Shown here: positions 10,001 to 17,341 of the stretch, piece after piece
How the letters are laid out: every line of letters begins with the position of its first letter
Position numbering within the stretch: position 1 is the first letter of the stretch
NCBI GenBank assembly: GCA_021776795.1
Contig: JAJFFC010000017.1
Coordinates: 62,001-126,000 of the forward strand
Origin: Planctomycetota bacterium
GTDB taxonomy: Bacteria; Planctomycetota; UBA1135
DNA: 64,000 nucleotides
Direction: 5' to 3'
Program-made: the position numbers and the translations under genes
The notes under the pieces: model-generated
What the model saw: the letters and a program-made list of their open reading frames with translations, nothing else
What the model was told of the DNA's origin: nothing
The model's database searches: none

Positions 10001-11178
10001 GCGAGCTGGCCATGAATCCAGAGCAACGCCAAGCGCTGTTGACCTTTGTCGAAGAAGGTGGTGTGTTCGCAGGGTCTCACTGCGCCACCGACACCTTCTA
10101 TGAATGGCCGGAATACGGCGACATGATCGGCGCTTACTTTGATGGCCACCCATGGCATCAAGAGATTGCACTGGACGTCGAGGACCCCATCCACCCGGCG
10201 ACTCGTTTGTTGCCTCAAGGCTTCCGTTTAGCCGATGAGATCTATCAGTTTCGCGAGCCTTACGACCGCGACCGCATGCATGTGCTCTTGAGCCTGGACA
10301 TCAACTCGGTTTCCTTAGATTCCGATGCCGTGCATCGAACCGACAAAGACTTCGCTGTGAGCTGGGAGCGCCCGCACGGAAAAGGCGCCGTGTTCTACAC
10401 CTCATTGGGACACCGTCCCGCCATCTGGAAGAGTGATTGGTTTCGCTACCACCTTGTGAATGGCATTCTTGCTGTATGCGACCAGCCGCCTAAACTCCAA
10501 GTTCGTGGCAACGGCGCGATACAAGAGTTACCTGGTGGCCAGCACATCGAATTTCAGCCGATCGATATGCCCGATGGCAACACCATCTGGATGAGCACTA
10601 CCGAAATCTCGTGGCCGGTGTACGACTTATTCTTCATGCGCGAAGCCGAGCAAGAAGAAGCCGATGGCATTAGTGGTCCGAGCCGTTCTGTGTTCCCGGT
10701 CACCCGCGGGTGGGGGCATGATGGCATGCCGGCCCTCGGCATGACTTACCACGCGGCACAAGAATTCACGCGTTGGCTCACCCTGCGCACCGAGCATGAG
10801 TATCGGTTGCCAACCGAAGCCGAATGGCAAGCCGCGGCAGATGCCGCAATCGCCGCCAACACCCCGCTCGAGAACCTGGCATGGCATGGCGCCAACTCCG
10901 AACAGAAACCGCACCCGCTGGCCAGCAAGAGCCCCGATGTGAATGGTCTCTTCGACCTCTTTGGCAATGTAGCCGAATGGGTAGTGGCGGATGAAGCGCC
11001 TAAGGGCGTCGTGCGCGGCGGAAGTTTCCTAGATCAGCCAGAAAAGGTCGGCGCAAAGGCCCGCGCCGCTTACCATTTAGATTGGCAGCGGCGCGATCCG
11101 CAATGGCCCAAAAGCTCCTGGTGGATGTCCGACGGTGGCTTTGCCGGCTTCCGCATCGTGACCACCAGCAAACCCTAA
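7048..11178 (+). CDS. Secreted beta-propeller / HEAT / cytochrome c / ThuA / FGE-like fusion protein
   Basis: A 1376-residue exported protein. A signal peptide (MKSLRLVTLAAAFAVPTLLFAQ) is followed by a PVC-type membrane-bound-dehydrogenase-like beta-propeller (about residues 50-440), a HEAT-like helical region (about 475-780), a class I cytochrome c domain with C827-x-x-C830-H831, a ThuA-like class I amidotransferase-fold domain (about 920-1150, GGVFAGSHCATDTFYEWP) and a C-terminal FGE-sulfatase/SUMF1-like domain (about 1165-1375, YRLPTEAEW, NVAEWV, VVRGGSF). The FGE-like domain shows no catalytic cysteine near its end, so I infer a structural or binding role. The next gene is a Gfo/Idh/MocA oxidoreductase two bases downstream, a frequent ThuA partner, suggesting periplasmic sugar oxidation. 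Substrate unknown. Confidence 0.85.
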   Translation: MKSLRLVTLAAAFAVPTLLFAQQPGPTYKPGLGLKPAPVAEASQEGQQAIAHFKLPAGAVVTLVAAEPLLANPVAIEAGADGRIYVAETFRQETEGVPDNRTFPEWLQDDLRLQTVEERAEMTLRHHPQFATEWTDREDRVRVLLDDDGDGVADRGEVFAHGFSGLLDGTGSGLLAHGNDVYYTCIPKLWRLQDADRDGVAESGEALHHGYGVRVAFRGHDMHGLVLGPLRKLYFSIGDRGYHVMTQEGELLTEPGRGAVFRCNLDGSELEVFSRGLRNPQELAFDDFGHLFTGDNNCDAGDRARLVHLQEGSDSGWSMNFQYLPDRGPWMSEGWWKPTAEQKDLPYFLNAPLTNIASGPSGLAAYPGVGLGPGMEGSFFLCDFLGGSSYSGIRRFTVQPKGASYAFEQEEEFWWGMLVTDVCFAPDGSMLASDWVSGWVGDGKGRIYRATFPDADAAAMSHSAKTLGEGFADRTDGELIAFLRDADRRIRFGAQWELADRGSLAALQEAAVARIPAGGRLPSLTRLHGIWGLGMMLSHPEEGVAQGAASTLYQLLEDSESQIREQALRALHEGAAAYPADESHALAVQSRLLDDSLAVRRQAALLLGNWAAAGSFDGASLLAMSLNHPGKLDRALLQGVALAMSRGMDEQEILLSASTVAEQRGVRLATVLALRHQRSGSLAHFLNDKDPEVSKEAAIAIYDIDIQAALPALAESLSAHEDTPFAWQRRALAANNRLGRAEDARRLLAFIKRDEPDERLRKEAQSYIHSWDRPKEFDPILNESRTFSEDRVKDYFANKELPFNTAADEDRISRGKDIFSGHALAQCTRCHSVRGLTPPGRPNPAGPDLSAIGLKMTPEELRTSILDPTDTIAEGFRFYNDGELLPVSSMPANMENLLQEEELEALVSYLATLKQERKILVHVESAGYEHEVARASDNGLSLVETQWQAWAEADHRFSVTIDRSADRFSAEGLAEFDAVFFYTTGELAMNPEQRQALLTFVEEGGVFAGSHCATDTFYEWPEYGDMIGAYFDGHPWHQEIALDVEDPIHPATRLLPQGFRLADEIYQFREPYDRDRMHVLLSLDINSVSLDSDAVHRTDKDFAVSWERPHGKGAVFYTSLGHRPAIWKSDWFRYHLVNGILAVCDQPPKLQVRGNGAIQELPGGQHIEFQPIDMPDGNTIWMSTTEISWPVYDLFFMREAEQEEADGISGPSRSVFPVTRGWGHDGMPALGMTYHAAQEFTRWLTLRTEHEYRLPTEAEWQAAADAAIAANTPLENLAWHGANSEQKPHPLASKSPDVNGLFDLFGNVAEWVVADEAPKGVVRGGSFLDQPEKVGAKARAAYHLDWQRRDPQWPKSSWWMSDGGFAGFRIVTTSKP

Positions 11179-11180
11179 GC

Positions 11181-12470
11181 ATGACCAAATCCTCCAACCC
11201 ACCTTCTTCCGGTCTCCCTCGCCGCGAGTTTTTGAAAACAGCTGGCGCTGGCCTTGCCGCCTTGCCTTTGCTCAGCCGCAACGCCTTTGCGGGTGGCAGT
11301 GACAAACTCAAGGTTGGCTTGATCGGCTGCGGAGGTCGCGGCACGGGCGCCGCCATGCAGGCGATCCGCGCCGACTCTGGCGTAGTGCTCTGGGCGATGG
11401 GCGACTTGTTCGCCAACCGCCTGGCCTCCAGTTACGAAGGACTTTCGAGCAACTTCCCGGACCAAGTCGACGTCCCCAGCGAACGCCAGTTCGTCGGTTT
11501 CGATGCCTACCTCAAAGTGATTGAAGAGTGCGATGTCGTGCTCCTCACCACGACTCCCGCCTTCCGCCCGATGCATATCGCCGCGGCCGTCGAGGGCGGC
11601 TGCCATATCTTTGCCGAAAAGCCTGTGGCCGTCGATGCGCCAGGAGCACGCTCGGTGCTCGCTTCCGCGCGCAAAGCCAAGGCCAAAGGATTGAGTCTGG
11701 CTAGTGGTTTCTGCTGGCGCGCCGACAATTGCCTACGCGCCGGTTATGACCGCATTCTGGCCGGCGACATCGGCGAAGTGCGCCACATTCATGCCACCTA
11801 CTTGGCCAGTGAGCTTTGGTACAAGAAACGTCAACCAGAGTGGAGTGACATGGAGTATCAGCTGCGCAACTGGTATTACTACACGCCGTTTAGCGGCGAC
11901 CACATCGTCGAGCAGGCCATCCACTCGGTCGACAAAATCTTGTGGGCCAAGGAAGACAGCCCGCCGATTTACGCCACCGCCATGGGCGGCCGCCAAGTGC
12001 GCACCAATCCCAAGTACGGCAACATCTACGACCACTTTGGCGTAGTGTATGACTGGGCCGACGGAACTCAGGGCTTCCTGCAGACGCGCCAACAAAATGG
12101 CTGCCATGGAGAAAACTTAGACCGCGTCGTCGGCAGCGAAGGCATCGCCCATATTGATGGCTGGCAGCAGAAGTTCGCCATCCGTGGGGTTAAGTCTTGG
12201 GACTTCGCCGGCGAAAGCAACGATATGTATCAAACTGAACATGATGAACTGTTTGCCGCGATTCGTTCTGGCTTGGCCATGAACCAAGGCGATGAAATGG
12301 TGCAAAGTACCGTCGCCGCGTTGATGGGTCGGATGTCTGCCTACACCGGGCAGCGCATCACCTATCAGCAGGCTTTCGAATCGCAAGAAAACCTGTTGCC
12401 CAAGGAATGGGTGTTCGGCGAAGGCATCGAGGTTTCCATCGCCATGCCGGGCCGCACCAAGTTCCTGTAG
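11181..12470 (+). CDS. Gfo/Idh/MocA family oxidoreductase, Tat-exported
   Basis: NAD(P)-dependent sugar or polyol oxidoreductase of the Gfo/Idh/MocA family, 429 residues. The N-terminus has a twin-arginine signal (LPRREFLKTAGAGLAALPLL), so it is probably exported folded with its cofactor. The Rossmann motif KVGLIGCGGRGTG follows, then the EKPVAVD motif typical of the family and a substrate domain containing GDHIVEQAIHSVDK. I chose ATG 11181, two bases after the preceding stop, because it puts the twin arginines in a normal signal peptide. It probably acts with the ThuA/cytochrome fusion protein. The substrate cannot be told from sequence. Confidence 0.9.
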   Translation: MTKSSNPPSSGLPRREFLKTAGAGLAALPLLSRNAFAGGSDKLKVGLIGCGGRGTGAAMQAIRADSGVVLWAMGDLFANRLASSYEGLSSNFPDQVDVPSERQFVGFDAYLKVIEECDVVLLTTTPAFRPMHIAAAVEGGCHIFAEKPVAVDAPGARSVLASARKAKAKGLSLASGFCWRADNCLRAGYDRILAGDIGEVRHIHATYLASELWYKKRQPEWSDMEYQLRNWYYYTPFSGDHIVEQAIHSVDKILWAKEDSPPIYATAMGGRQVRTNPKYGNIYDHFGVVYDWADGTQGFLQTRQQNGCHGENLDRVVGSEGIAHIDGWQQKFAIRGVKSWDFAGESNDMYQTEHDELFAAIRSGLAMNQGDEMVQSTVAALMGRMSAYTGQRITYQQAFESQENLLPKEWVFGEGIEVSIAMPGRTKFL

Positions 12471-12479
12471 GCGCGCGCC

Positions 12480-14222
12480 TTACTCTTTGAGTTGCAGCCA
12501 GGGAATGGCGCGTGGGTCGAGGTCTGGCTCCGCCTCCAAGGCGTCGGCGGAGTTTCCTTCGGTATAACCCATGGCGGCCAAAGCATCGCTTTGTTCGCCG
12601 CTAATCACGGCGCCGCTGCTGAGGCGTGCGTCTGGGCCCAGGAAGTAACCGCTGGCTTGAAGCGCCTTGCGCAAGAGATCGCGCTGCTCTGGATTTTCAT
12701 GCGCTAAGTTGTGGTGCTCCCCCGGGTCTGCGGCGAGATGGAACAGCCACAAGCGATTGGCCGCCATCTCGACGTGGGGATCGGTCTCCACCAGCTTCCA
12801 GTTGGGCAATCTCCAGCTGCGCAAGGGCCCAGAAGGCCCGCTAATTGGTGAACCAAAGTTGTCGGTTTCCGAAAACGCAGGGCGCAAAGCCTGCACCTCT
12901 TCGCCTTTTAGATAGGGGGTAAGCGTTTCGCCATCAAAGGGGCGCTCGCCTTCGGGCCAGGTGAGATCACAAAGTTCGAGCAAGGTCGGCATCAGGTCCA
13001 TATGTCGAACTTGCGCGTCTTCGTGGCCGGCCTTGAGGCCAAGTTTTTCGCCAAGCGCCGGGCTCCAAGCGAATTGCAGGGGAATGCGGATCAACTCTTC
13101 GTGCAGAGAATGTCCATGGCCGAGGTCGCCATGCTCCAAGAACTCTTCGCCGTGGTCGGCAGTAATCACCACCAACATGTTGTCGTGCTCCGCAAGTAAG
13201 TCTTCGACCAATTGCCCCACTTGGTCGTCGAGGTAGCGAATTTCTTCCGAATAGCTCAGGCGCATAGCCTCGACATCGTCCTCGCTGAATCCTTCGCCGA
13301 AGCTTGTCCGAAAAGCCTCTTCGGTGAGCCCATCTAGGTGCGGGTTGGTGCCAGTGTGGTTGAACAGCCCGGCATATTCTGGCGCCGGGTTATAGGGGTA
13401 GTGCGCGTCGTTGAGGTGCAGGTAGAGGAAGGAAGGGCGATCCTTCTCAGCGTCGAGCCAGCGGCGGGCATCGGCAATCAAGGTGTCTGCGGTTGCCTCG
13501 GTATCTTCATGCCAGTTCAGGAAGCCCTGGCGGAATCCAAACACGGTGGCGATATTGGGGTTGGAAGACAACCCCATGGTGCGATAGCCGGCGGCGGCAT
13601 AAGCCTCGGCCAAGGTGCGGTTGCGGGGCAGCATCGGGCCGCGCCGCGCGGTGGCACCGGTACGCCCCGGAATGACTCCGGTCAGAATCGTGGCCACCGA
13701 AGGTTTGGTCCAGGGCGCCTGGGTGATGGTCTGGGTGAAGGCGACGCCGTCGCGGGCGAGGGCATCGAGGCGCGGGGAAGTGTCTAACTCGGAGCCACCC
13801 CAGCCAAGGTGGTCGAGGCGCACGGTGTCGAGCAGAATAAACACCACGGTGGGGCGTTCGCCGGCATCGGGCCGTTTCATGGCGGAAACCAGCTGCGGTA
13901 GGAAGGCCAGGGCGATGGCAACAATGGCGACCGGCATGCGGCCGAGGAATCGAATCACTGCCGCGCCGAGGGCCGCCACGGGGCGCAGGCCTTGCGGGCC
14001 GCTAGAATTCAGCCAGCGCACGATCGCCCACACGACGACCGCCAATCCGGCGGCCATCAAAAGGCGCCGTCCACCTGGGTCCGTGGCCCAATTGAGCCAG
14101 AACAGCACGCCGTCGCCGGATGCCGACCAGCCTTCCGCTGCGGACATGCGCCACGCGCGCCAGGCTCCAGTGGCGGCAGAAGCCAGCGCCACCGAGGTCA
14201 CAAGGAAGATAATGGCAGCCAT
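12480..14222 (-). CDS. Membrane-anchored sulfatase-superfamily hydrolase
   Basis: 580 residues: three likely N-terminal membrane helices (about residues 1-110), then an alkaline-phosphatase/sulfatase fold starting VVFILLDTVRLDHLGWGG with metal aspartates. The nucleophile region reads PWTKPSVATILTG, so the C/S-x-P-x-R motif of formylglycine sulfatases is absent and a threonine nucleophile is more likely, as in phosphatase- or phosphotransferase-type relatives. Metal-site motifs VVITADHGEEFLEHG and LGHGHSLHEE are present. ATG 14222 is preferred over GTG 14246 because a TATACT box lies at 14239-14234, between the two. It converges on the oxidoreductase with a 9-base gap and overlaps the 5' end of the divergent GNAT gene. 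Confidence 0.82.
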   Translation of the reverse strand: MAAIIFLVTSVALASAATGAWRAWRMSAAEGWSASGDGVLFWLNWATDPGGRRLLMAAGLAVVVWAIVRWLNSSGPQGLRPVAALGAAVIRFLGRMPVAIVAIALAFLPQLVSAMKRPDAGERPTVVFILLDTVRLDHLGWGGSELDTSPRLDALARDGVAFTQTITQAPWTKPSVATILTGVIPGRTGATARRGPMLPRNRTLAEAYAAAGYRTMGLSSNPNIATVFGFRQGFLNWHEDTEATADTLIADARRWLDAEKDRPSFLYLHLNDAHYPYNPAPEYAGLFNHTGTNPHLDGLTEEAFRTSFGEGFSEDDVEAMRLSYSEEIRYLDDQVGQLVEDLLAEHDNMLVVITADHGEEFLEHGDLGHGHSLHEELIRIPLQFAWSPALGEKLGLKAGHEDAQVRHMDLMPTLLELCDLTWPEGERPFDGETLTPYLKGEEVQALRPAFSETDNFGSPISGPSGPLRSWRLPNWKLVETDPHVEMAANRLWLFHLAADPGEHHNLAHENPEQRDLLRKALQASGYFLGPDARLSSGAVISGEQSDALAAMGYTEGNSADALEAEPDLDPRAIPWLQLKE

Positions 14223-15378
14223 GGATGTGAAGGAGTATATCCCCACCTTCCGCTATCCGGCGGATACGGACAAGGTCGAATACGTACGCGCCACGCGCGA
14301 AGACGCCGAGGCCATCAATGATTTGTTCAACCGCGCCTTTGGTCAGGAGCGCAGCCTAGCTCACTATCTGTGGAAATATTGGGAGTGTCCAGCCGGCGAG
14401 CCTTTTGGGATTTTGGCGCGCGAAGTGGAGAGCGGGCGCTATTTGTCGACTAGCACGGGTGTGCGTAAGCAAGCCTGGGTGAACCAGCAGGAAGTCCCGG
14501 GCATGTTGATGTGCGAGACCTCCTCCGACCCCGATGCTCGAGGCGGCGGCCGTTTGTTCAAAAGCGTGATGCAGGGCTTCGGTGTGGCGGTCAATGACGA
14601 CCAAGGCATTGTTTGGAGTTTCGGCGGGCAATCGAGCGACGAAGCCATCAAGATTGGCAAGCGCTGGTTTGGATTCCGGGTTGCGGTTGAACTTCTGCCG
14701 TGGGAGTTTCGCCTCAGTACCCGTGGCTTTCTCCAGCGCAAGCTAGGACCGCTGCGTGGTTTCGCCGGCGTCCTTTCCAAGCTCGCTGACCCGCTCATGC
14801 GCTTGCGGTGGCATAAAGCCAAGAGCTCTCTGCGCTTTGAAGAACTGGAGCGCTTTGGCCCCGAGTTTGATGAGCTGTGGGAACGCTATCGCGATCGTTA
14901 CCGAGTCGTGTTTTGGCGTGACGCGCAAACCTTGAACTGGCGCTATGTTGACATCCCTGGTAAGTATCGCCATCGGATATTGGCCGCGCGCGATGCCCAA
15001 GGAATCCTTCAGGGTTATGTGGTCTGGCGCGAATGGAGCGACGGCAACCATCAGCTGGCAACAGTGTTAGACCTTTGGAGTGGCGGTGAAATTGAAGTGA
15101 TTGAAGCCCTGCTGGACCAAGCGCGGCGCCATTCTGCAAAATCCGGTTGCGCCTTCTTACGCTTTGCCGTGAAGGAAAGCAGCGCCGAGGAGCAAGCCTT
15201 CCAGCGCTTCCCGCAGGCACGCATCTCGCCGAATGATCGCATCGACCGTGTCATTTGCACGCCGATGCCAGGTTCTACCCCGCACGAACAAAGTAACGAG
15301 GTCTACCGCGTACTAGAAGCCGTGGTCGATGGCAGCAACTGGTTCTACACTCAGGGCGATTGTGATTTCCTGGATTAG
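14212..15378 (+). CDS. GNAT-family acetyltransferase-like protein
   Basis: 388 residues. The N-terminal third (EYVRATREDAEAINDLFNRAFG) starts like a GNAT domain, with the acceptor-binding region around AREVESGRYLSTSTGVR, and the C-terminal half (LNWRYVDIPGKYRHRILAARD) resembles a second GNAT-like module found in FemAB/GNAT proteins of polysaccharide loci. ATG 14212 has AAGGA at 14202-14206 and is preferred over ATG 14221. The start overlaps the divergent sulfatase start by 11 bases. Substrate and pathway are not evident; modification of a cell-surface sugar or peptide is a guess. Confidence 0.75.
   Translation: MAAMDVKEYIPTFRYPADTDKVEYVRATREDAEAINDLFNRAFGQERSLAHYLWKYWECPAGEPFGILAREVESGRYLSTSTGVRKQAWVNQQEVPGMLMCETSSDPDARGGGRLFKSVMQGFGVAVNDDQGIVWSFGGQSSDEAIKIGKRWFGFRVAVELLPWEFRLSTRGFLQRKLGPLRGFAGVLSKLADPLMRLRWHKAKSSLRFEELERFGPEFDELWERYRDRYRVVFWRDAQTLNWRYVDIPGKYRHRILAARDAQGILQGYVVWREWSDGNHQLATVLDLWSGGEIEVIEALLDQARRHSAKSGCAFLRFAVKESSAEEQAFQRFPQARISPNDRIDRVICTPMPGSTPHEQSNEVYRVLEAVVDGSNWFYTQGDCDFLD
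14234..14239 (-). promoter_or_regulatory. Candidate -10 box (TATACT) for the membrane sulfatase gene
   Basis: TATACT on the minus strand matches the bacterial -10 hexamer at five of six positions and lies 11 bases before ATG 14222. It is inside the first codons of the divergent GNAT gene. No convincing -35 is seen. It supports the downstream ATG as the sulfatase start. Confidence 0.4.
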
Positions 15379-15411
15379 GGAAGCGCCTCATCAAGGCTTG
15401 CTGTAGCCATA

Positions 15412-15446
15412 GAAAAACGGCGGCTCCTGACAACAGGAACCGCCGT
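15412..15446 (-). terminator. Rho-independent terminator for the thioredoxin-like selenoprotein gene
   Basis: A 13-base stem with one mismatch (15417-15429 with 15434-15446) and an ACAA tetraloop is followed on the minus strand by TTTTTCT. It lies 17 bases after the stop of the minus-strand gene and between two convergent genes. The plus-strand side lacks a T run, so it serves mainly the minus strand. Confidence 0.85.
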
Positions 15447-15462
15447 GAGTGTAAAAGACGAC

Positions 15463-16401
15463 TTAGGCGTCGGCGCCGACAGCCTCTTCCATTTCTGCAA
15501 GGCGCTCATCGAGGCTCTGCAGATACTTTTCTGCGCGCTTGTTATCGGCAAGAATTGATTTCACTTGCTCGACACAGCGGCGATAAAGCTTGAGGTCGTT
15601 GGCTTGATCAGCACCCTGAAGCATGGTGAACCAGAAGGCGCGCTCGGCCTTGGGGCCAGGCAAATAACCATCATTGGCGATTTCCTTGAAACGAGAATAA
15701 GCTGCGTTGAACTTTTCCTCGTCGCGGGTATCCATGGCGCGTTCGACAACTTCAGCATCGAGCACAATCTGAGTAACCTGCTTCTGCTCCTTTGGCGTGA
15801 GCTTGCCCAGGCCATCGGCCTTCTTCTTGGCTTCTTCCCAAGTCAGTTTGCCAAGAGCCCATTCAGCTTTCATGACTTCGACGCCAAGGCCTTTCTCGCC
15901 ACTGGTGACACGCTTCATCAGGTCAGCGTAGGCTTGGACATCGGCTTGGGTTTTGCGGAAACCTTCGACGCTGCGATCGCCTTGGACCGCCAGGACTTCT
16001 CCTGAGGCATCCATAAAGGCAAGCGAGGGGAAGCCGCGGAAGCCCTTCTCCTTCAACAGGCCATCGTAGGCCTTGCCTTCGATGCGCGTGGTGATGTGAA
16101 GGAAAGGAACGACGGTTTCGGCGAAGGCGGGGAACTTGGGATCGGAGAGCGGACCGTTCTCCAGTGCATCACAAGGTCCTCATGGCGAATAACTACGAGA
16201 GAAGTAGGCAAAGATGACCTTGCCTTCTTTCTTCGCAGTTTCGCGCGCGACGTCGTAGTCGGTAATCCAGCCGCCGTAAGACACAAAGTCTTTCTGCAGC
16301 TTCTTTTCGTACTTGGCTTGGTAGTCGTCGGCGTCCTGCGCTACTGCAGTGCCAGCGAGAGCTCCAAGCGCAAGCAGGGGAGCAAAGAGTGTAGTTTTCA
16401 T
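15463..16401 (-). CDS. Secreted thioredoxin-like selenoprotein with a Sec-Gly-Pro-Cys motif
   Basis: The frame runs 313 codons from ATG 16401 to the stop at 15463, with one in-frame TGA at 16180-16182 (codon 74). The surrounding residues read FAYFSRSYSP-TGA-GPC, the position of the thioredoxin CGPC, so TGA replaces the first redox cysteine and C77 is the second. Coding continues without another stop, with a thioredoxin cis-proline at P125 (GFRGFPSLAF) and an alpha-helical C-terminal half (about 145-300). An N-terminal signal peptide (MKTTLFAPLLALGALAGTAVAQ) implies a periplasmic redox role. A strong terminator follows. Selenocysteine is inferred; a sequencing error or a mutated cysteine codon is the alternative. 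The SelA/SelB/SelC machinery is not in this window. Confidence 0.82.
16151..16179 (-). promoter_or_regulatory. Candidate bacterial SECIS hairpin directly after the in-frame TGA
   Basis: Immediately 3' of the TGA on the minus strand, GGACC pairs perfectly with GGTCC across 19 bases, with a possible UU/AA extension if one C bulges. The loop contains CTGGAG, offering G residues for SelB as in known bacterial SECIS loops. The upper stem is not clear by eye, so the fold is only a candidate. Confidence 0.4.
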
Positions 16402-16533
16402 GGTTAAGGTGTTTTAAGACACGGGGGAGGTCTTTACTCTACGAAACGAAGGCCCAAGCCGAGGGTCATTTTTTGCGGCTTCCTTGTCTTAGGGGCGCAT
16501 TTTTTCTCAGCGCTCATCTATGGGCAGCACAAC

Positions 16534-16539
16534 TACAAT
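16534..16539 (+). promoter_or_regulatory. Candidate -10 box (TACAAT), leaderless start of the sigma factor gene
   Basis: TACAAT lies exactly 6 bases before GTG 16546 and no Shine-Dalgarno sequence is visible. Transcription would start at or next to the start codon. No -35 match is evident. Confidence 0.5.
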
Positions 16540-16545
16540 CCGTGG

Positions 16546-17292
16546 GTGACGGAACAGGCCTCTGATGCTCGATTTTTGACCACGCGGTGGAGCTTGGTCG
16601 TGCGCGCTGGTGGTGGCGCGAACCGTCCTAGCCAAGAAGCGCCGAACCAAGCGTTGGAAGAACTTTGCGCGCGGTATTGGTTTCCGCTTTACGCATTTGC
16701 TCGTCGACAGGGACATGCCGCGGCCGATGCACAGGACTTGGTGCAGGGTTTCCTGCTTGACGTTCTCGAGCGCAACGCGATTGCTTCCGCTTCGGAGAAA
16801 CGCGGGCGCTTTCGCAATTTCCTTTTGCAGTCTTTTCGCAACTATCAGTCCAAAATGCGGGAACAGGCCTCGGCAAAAAAGCGCGGTGGAGACTTCTTGC
16901 ATCAATCCTTCGAGGGGGGCGCCGCAGAGCAACGCTTCCAGCGCGCAGATCCCTCGGCCGCCTCGCCGGAACAACTTTTTCTGCGCTCGTGGACCATGGA
17001 TCTACTTGCCGCGGCATTGGAAGACCTACGTATGGATTACCACAAGAAGGGCAAGGAAAGCATTTTCCTCGCCCTGCAGGATGACCTCGCAGAGGGCAGT
17101 ACCCCTGACTATGCCGCTCTCGCCGAGTCCTTGGATTTGAGCGTTGGCTCCGTGCGAGTCGCGCTACATCGGCTTCGAGGGCGCTACCGGGAAGCTGTCC
17201 GGAGCGCCATCGCCGAGACCTTGGAGCAAGCCTCAGAATCCGACGTCGAGCGCGAGCTGACCGAACTTCTTCAGGCACTTTCTGCGACCTAG
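16546..17292 (+). CDS. ECF-family RNA polymerase sigma factor (kinase-associated type)
   Basis: 248 residues with sigma-70 region 2 (ALEELCARYWFPLYAFARRQGHAAADAQDLVQGFLLDVLE) spanning about residues 34-75 and a region 4 helix-turn-helix near the C-terminus (YAALAESLDLSVGSVRVALHRL). It directs RNA polymerase to a set of promoters. It starts at GTG 16546 after a TACAAT box. A Ser/Thr kinase begins 49 bases downstream in the same direction; in Planctomycetota such ECF factors are commonly paired with kinases, so phosphorylation may control it. No anti-sigma factor is seen. Confidence 0.9.
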   Translation: MTEQASDARFLTTRWSLVVRAGGGANRPSQEAPNQALEELCARYWFPLYAFARRQGHAAADAQDLVQGFLLDVLERNAIASASEKRGRFRNFLLQSFRNYQSKMREQASAKKRGGDFLHQSFEGGAAEQRFQRADPSAASPEQLFLRSWTMDLLAAALEDLRMDYHKKGKESIFLALQDDLAEGSTPDYAALAESLDLSVGSVRVALHRLRGRYREAVRSAIAETLEQASESDVERELTELLQALSAT

Positions 17293-17341
17293 CTGTAATG
17301 TCGCGCATGCTTTTCCGTTAGAGGACATTGGAGAACGAAAC

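Noticed and set aside
10546-11178. C-terminal FGE-like domain considered as the maturase for the sulfatase at 23877
   Set aside because: No catalytic cysteine is seen near the end of the domain, and the gene is distant and in another operon.
13615-14211. A long N-terminal extension of the GNAT gene
   Set aside because: It is antisense to the sulfatase-like gene, arginine/proline-rich and without domain; a better start with AAGGA lies at 14212.
16053-16286. A separate minus-strand open frame over the TGA of the thioredoxin-like gene
   Set aside because: Its product has no recognisable feature, and the other frame is coherent protein on both sides of the TGA.
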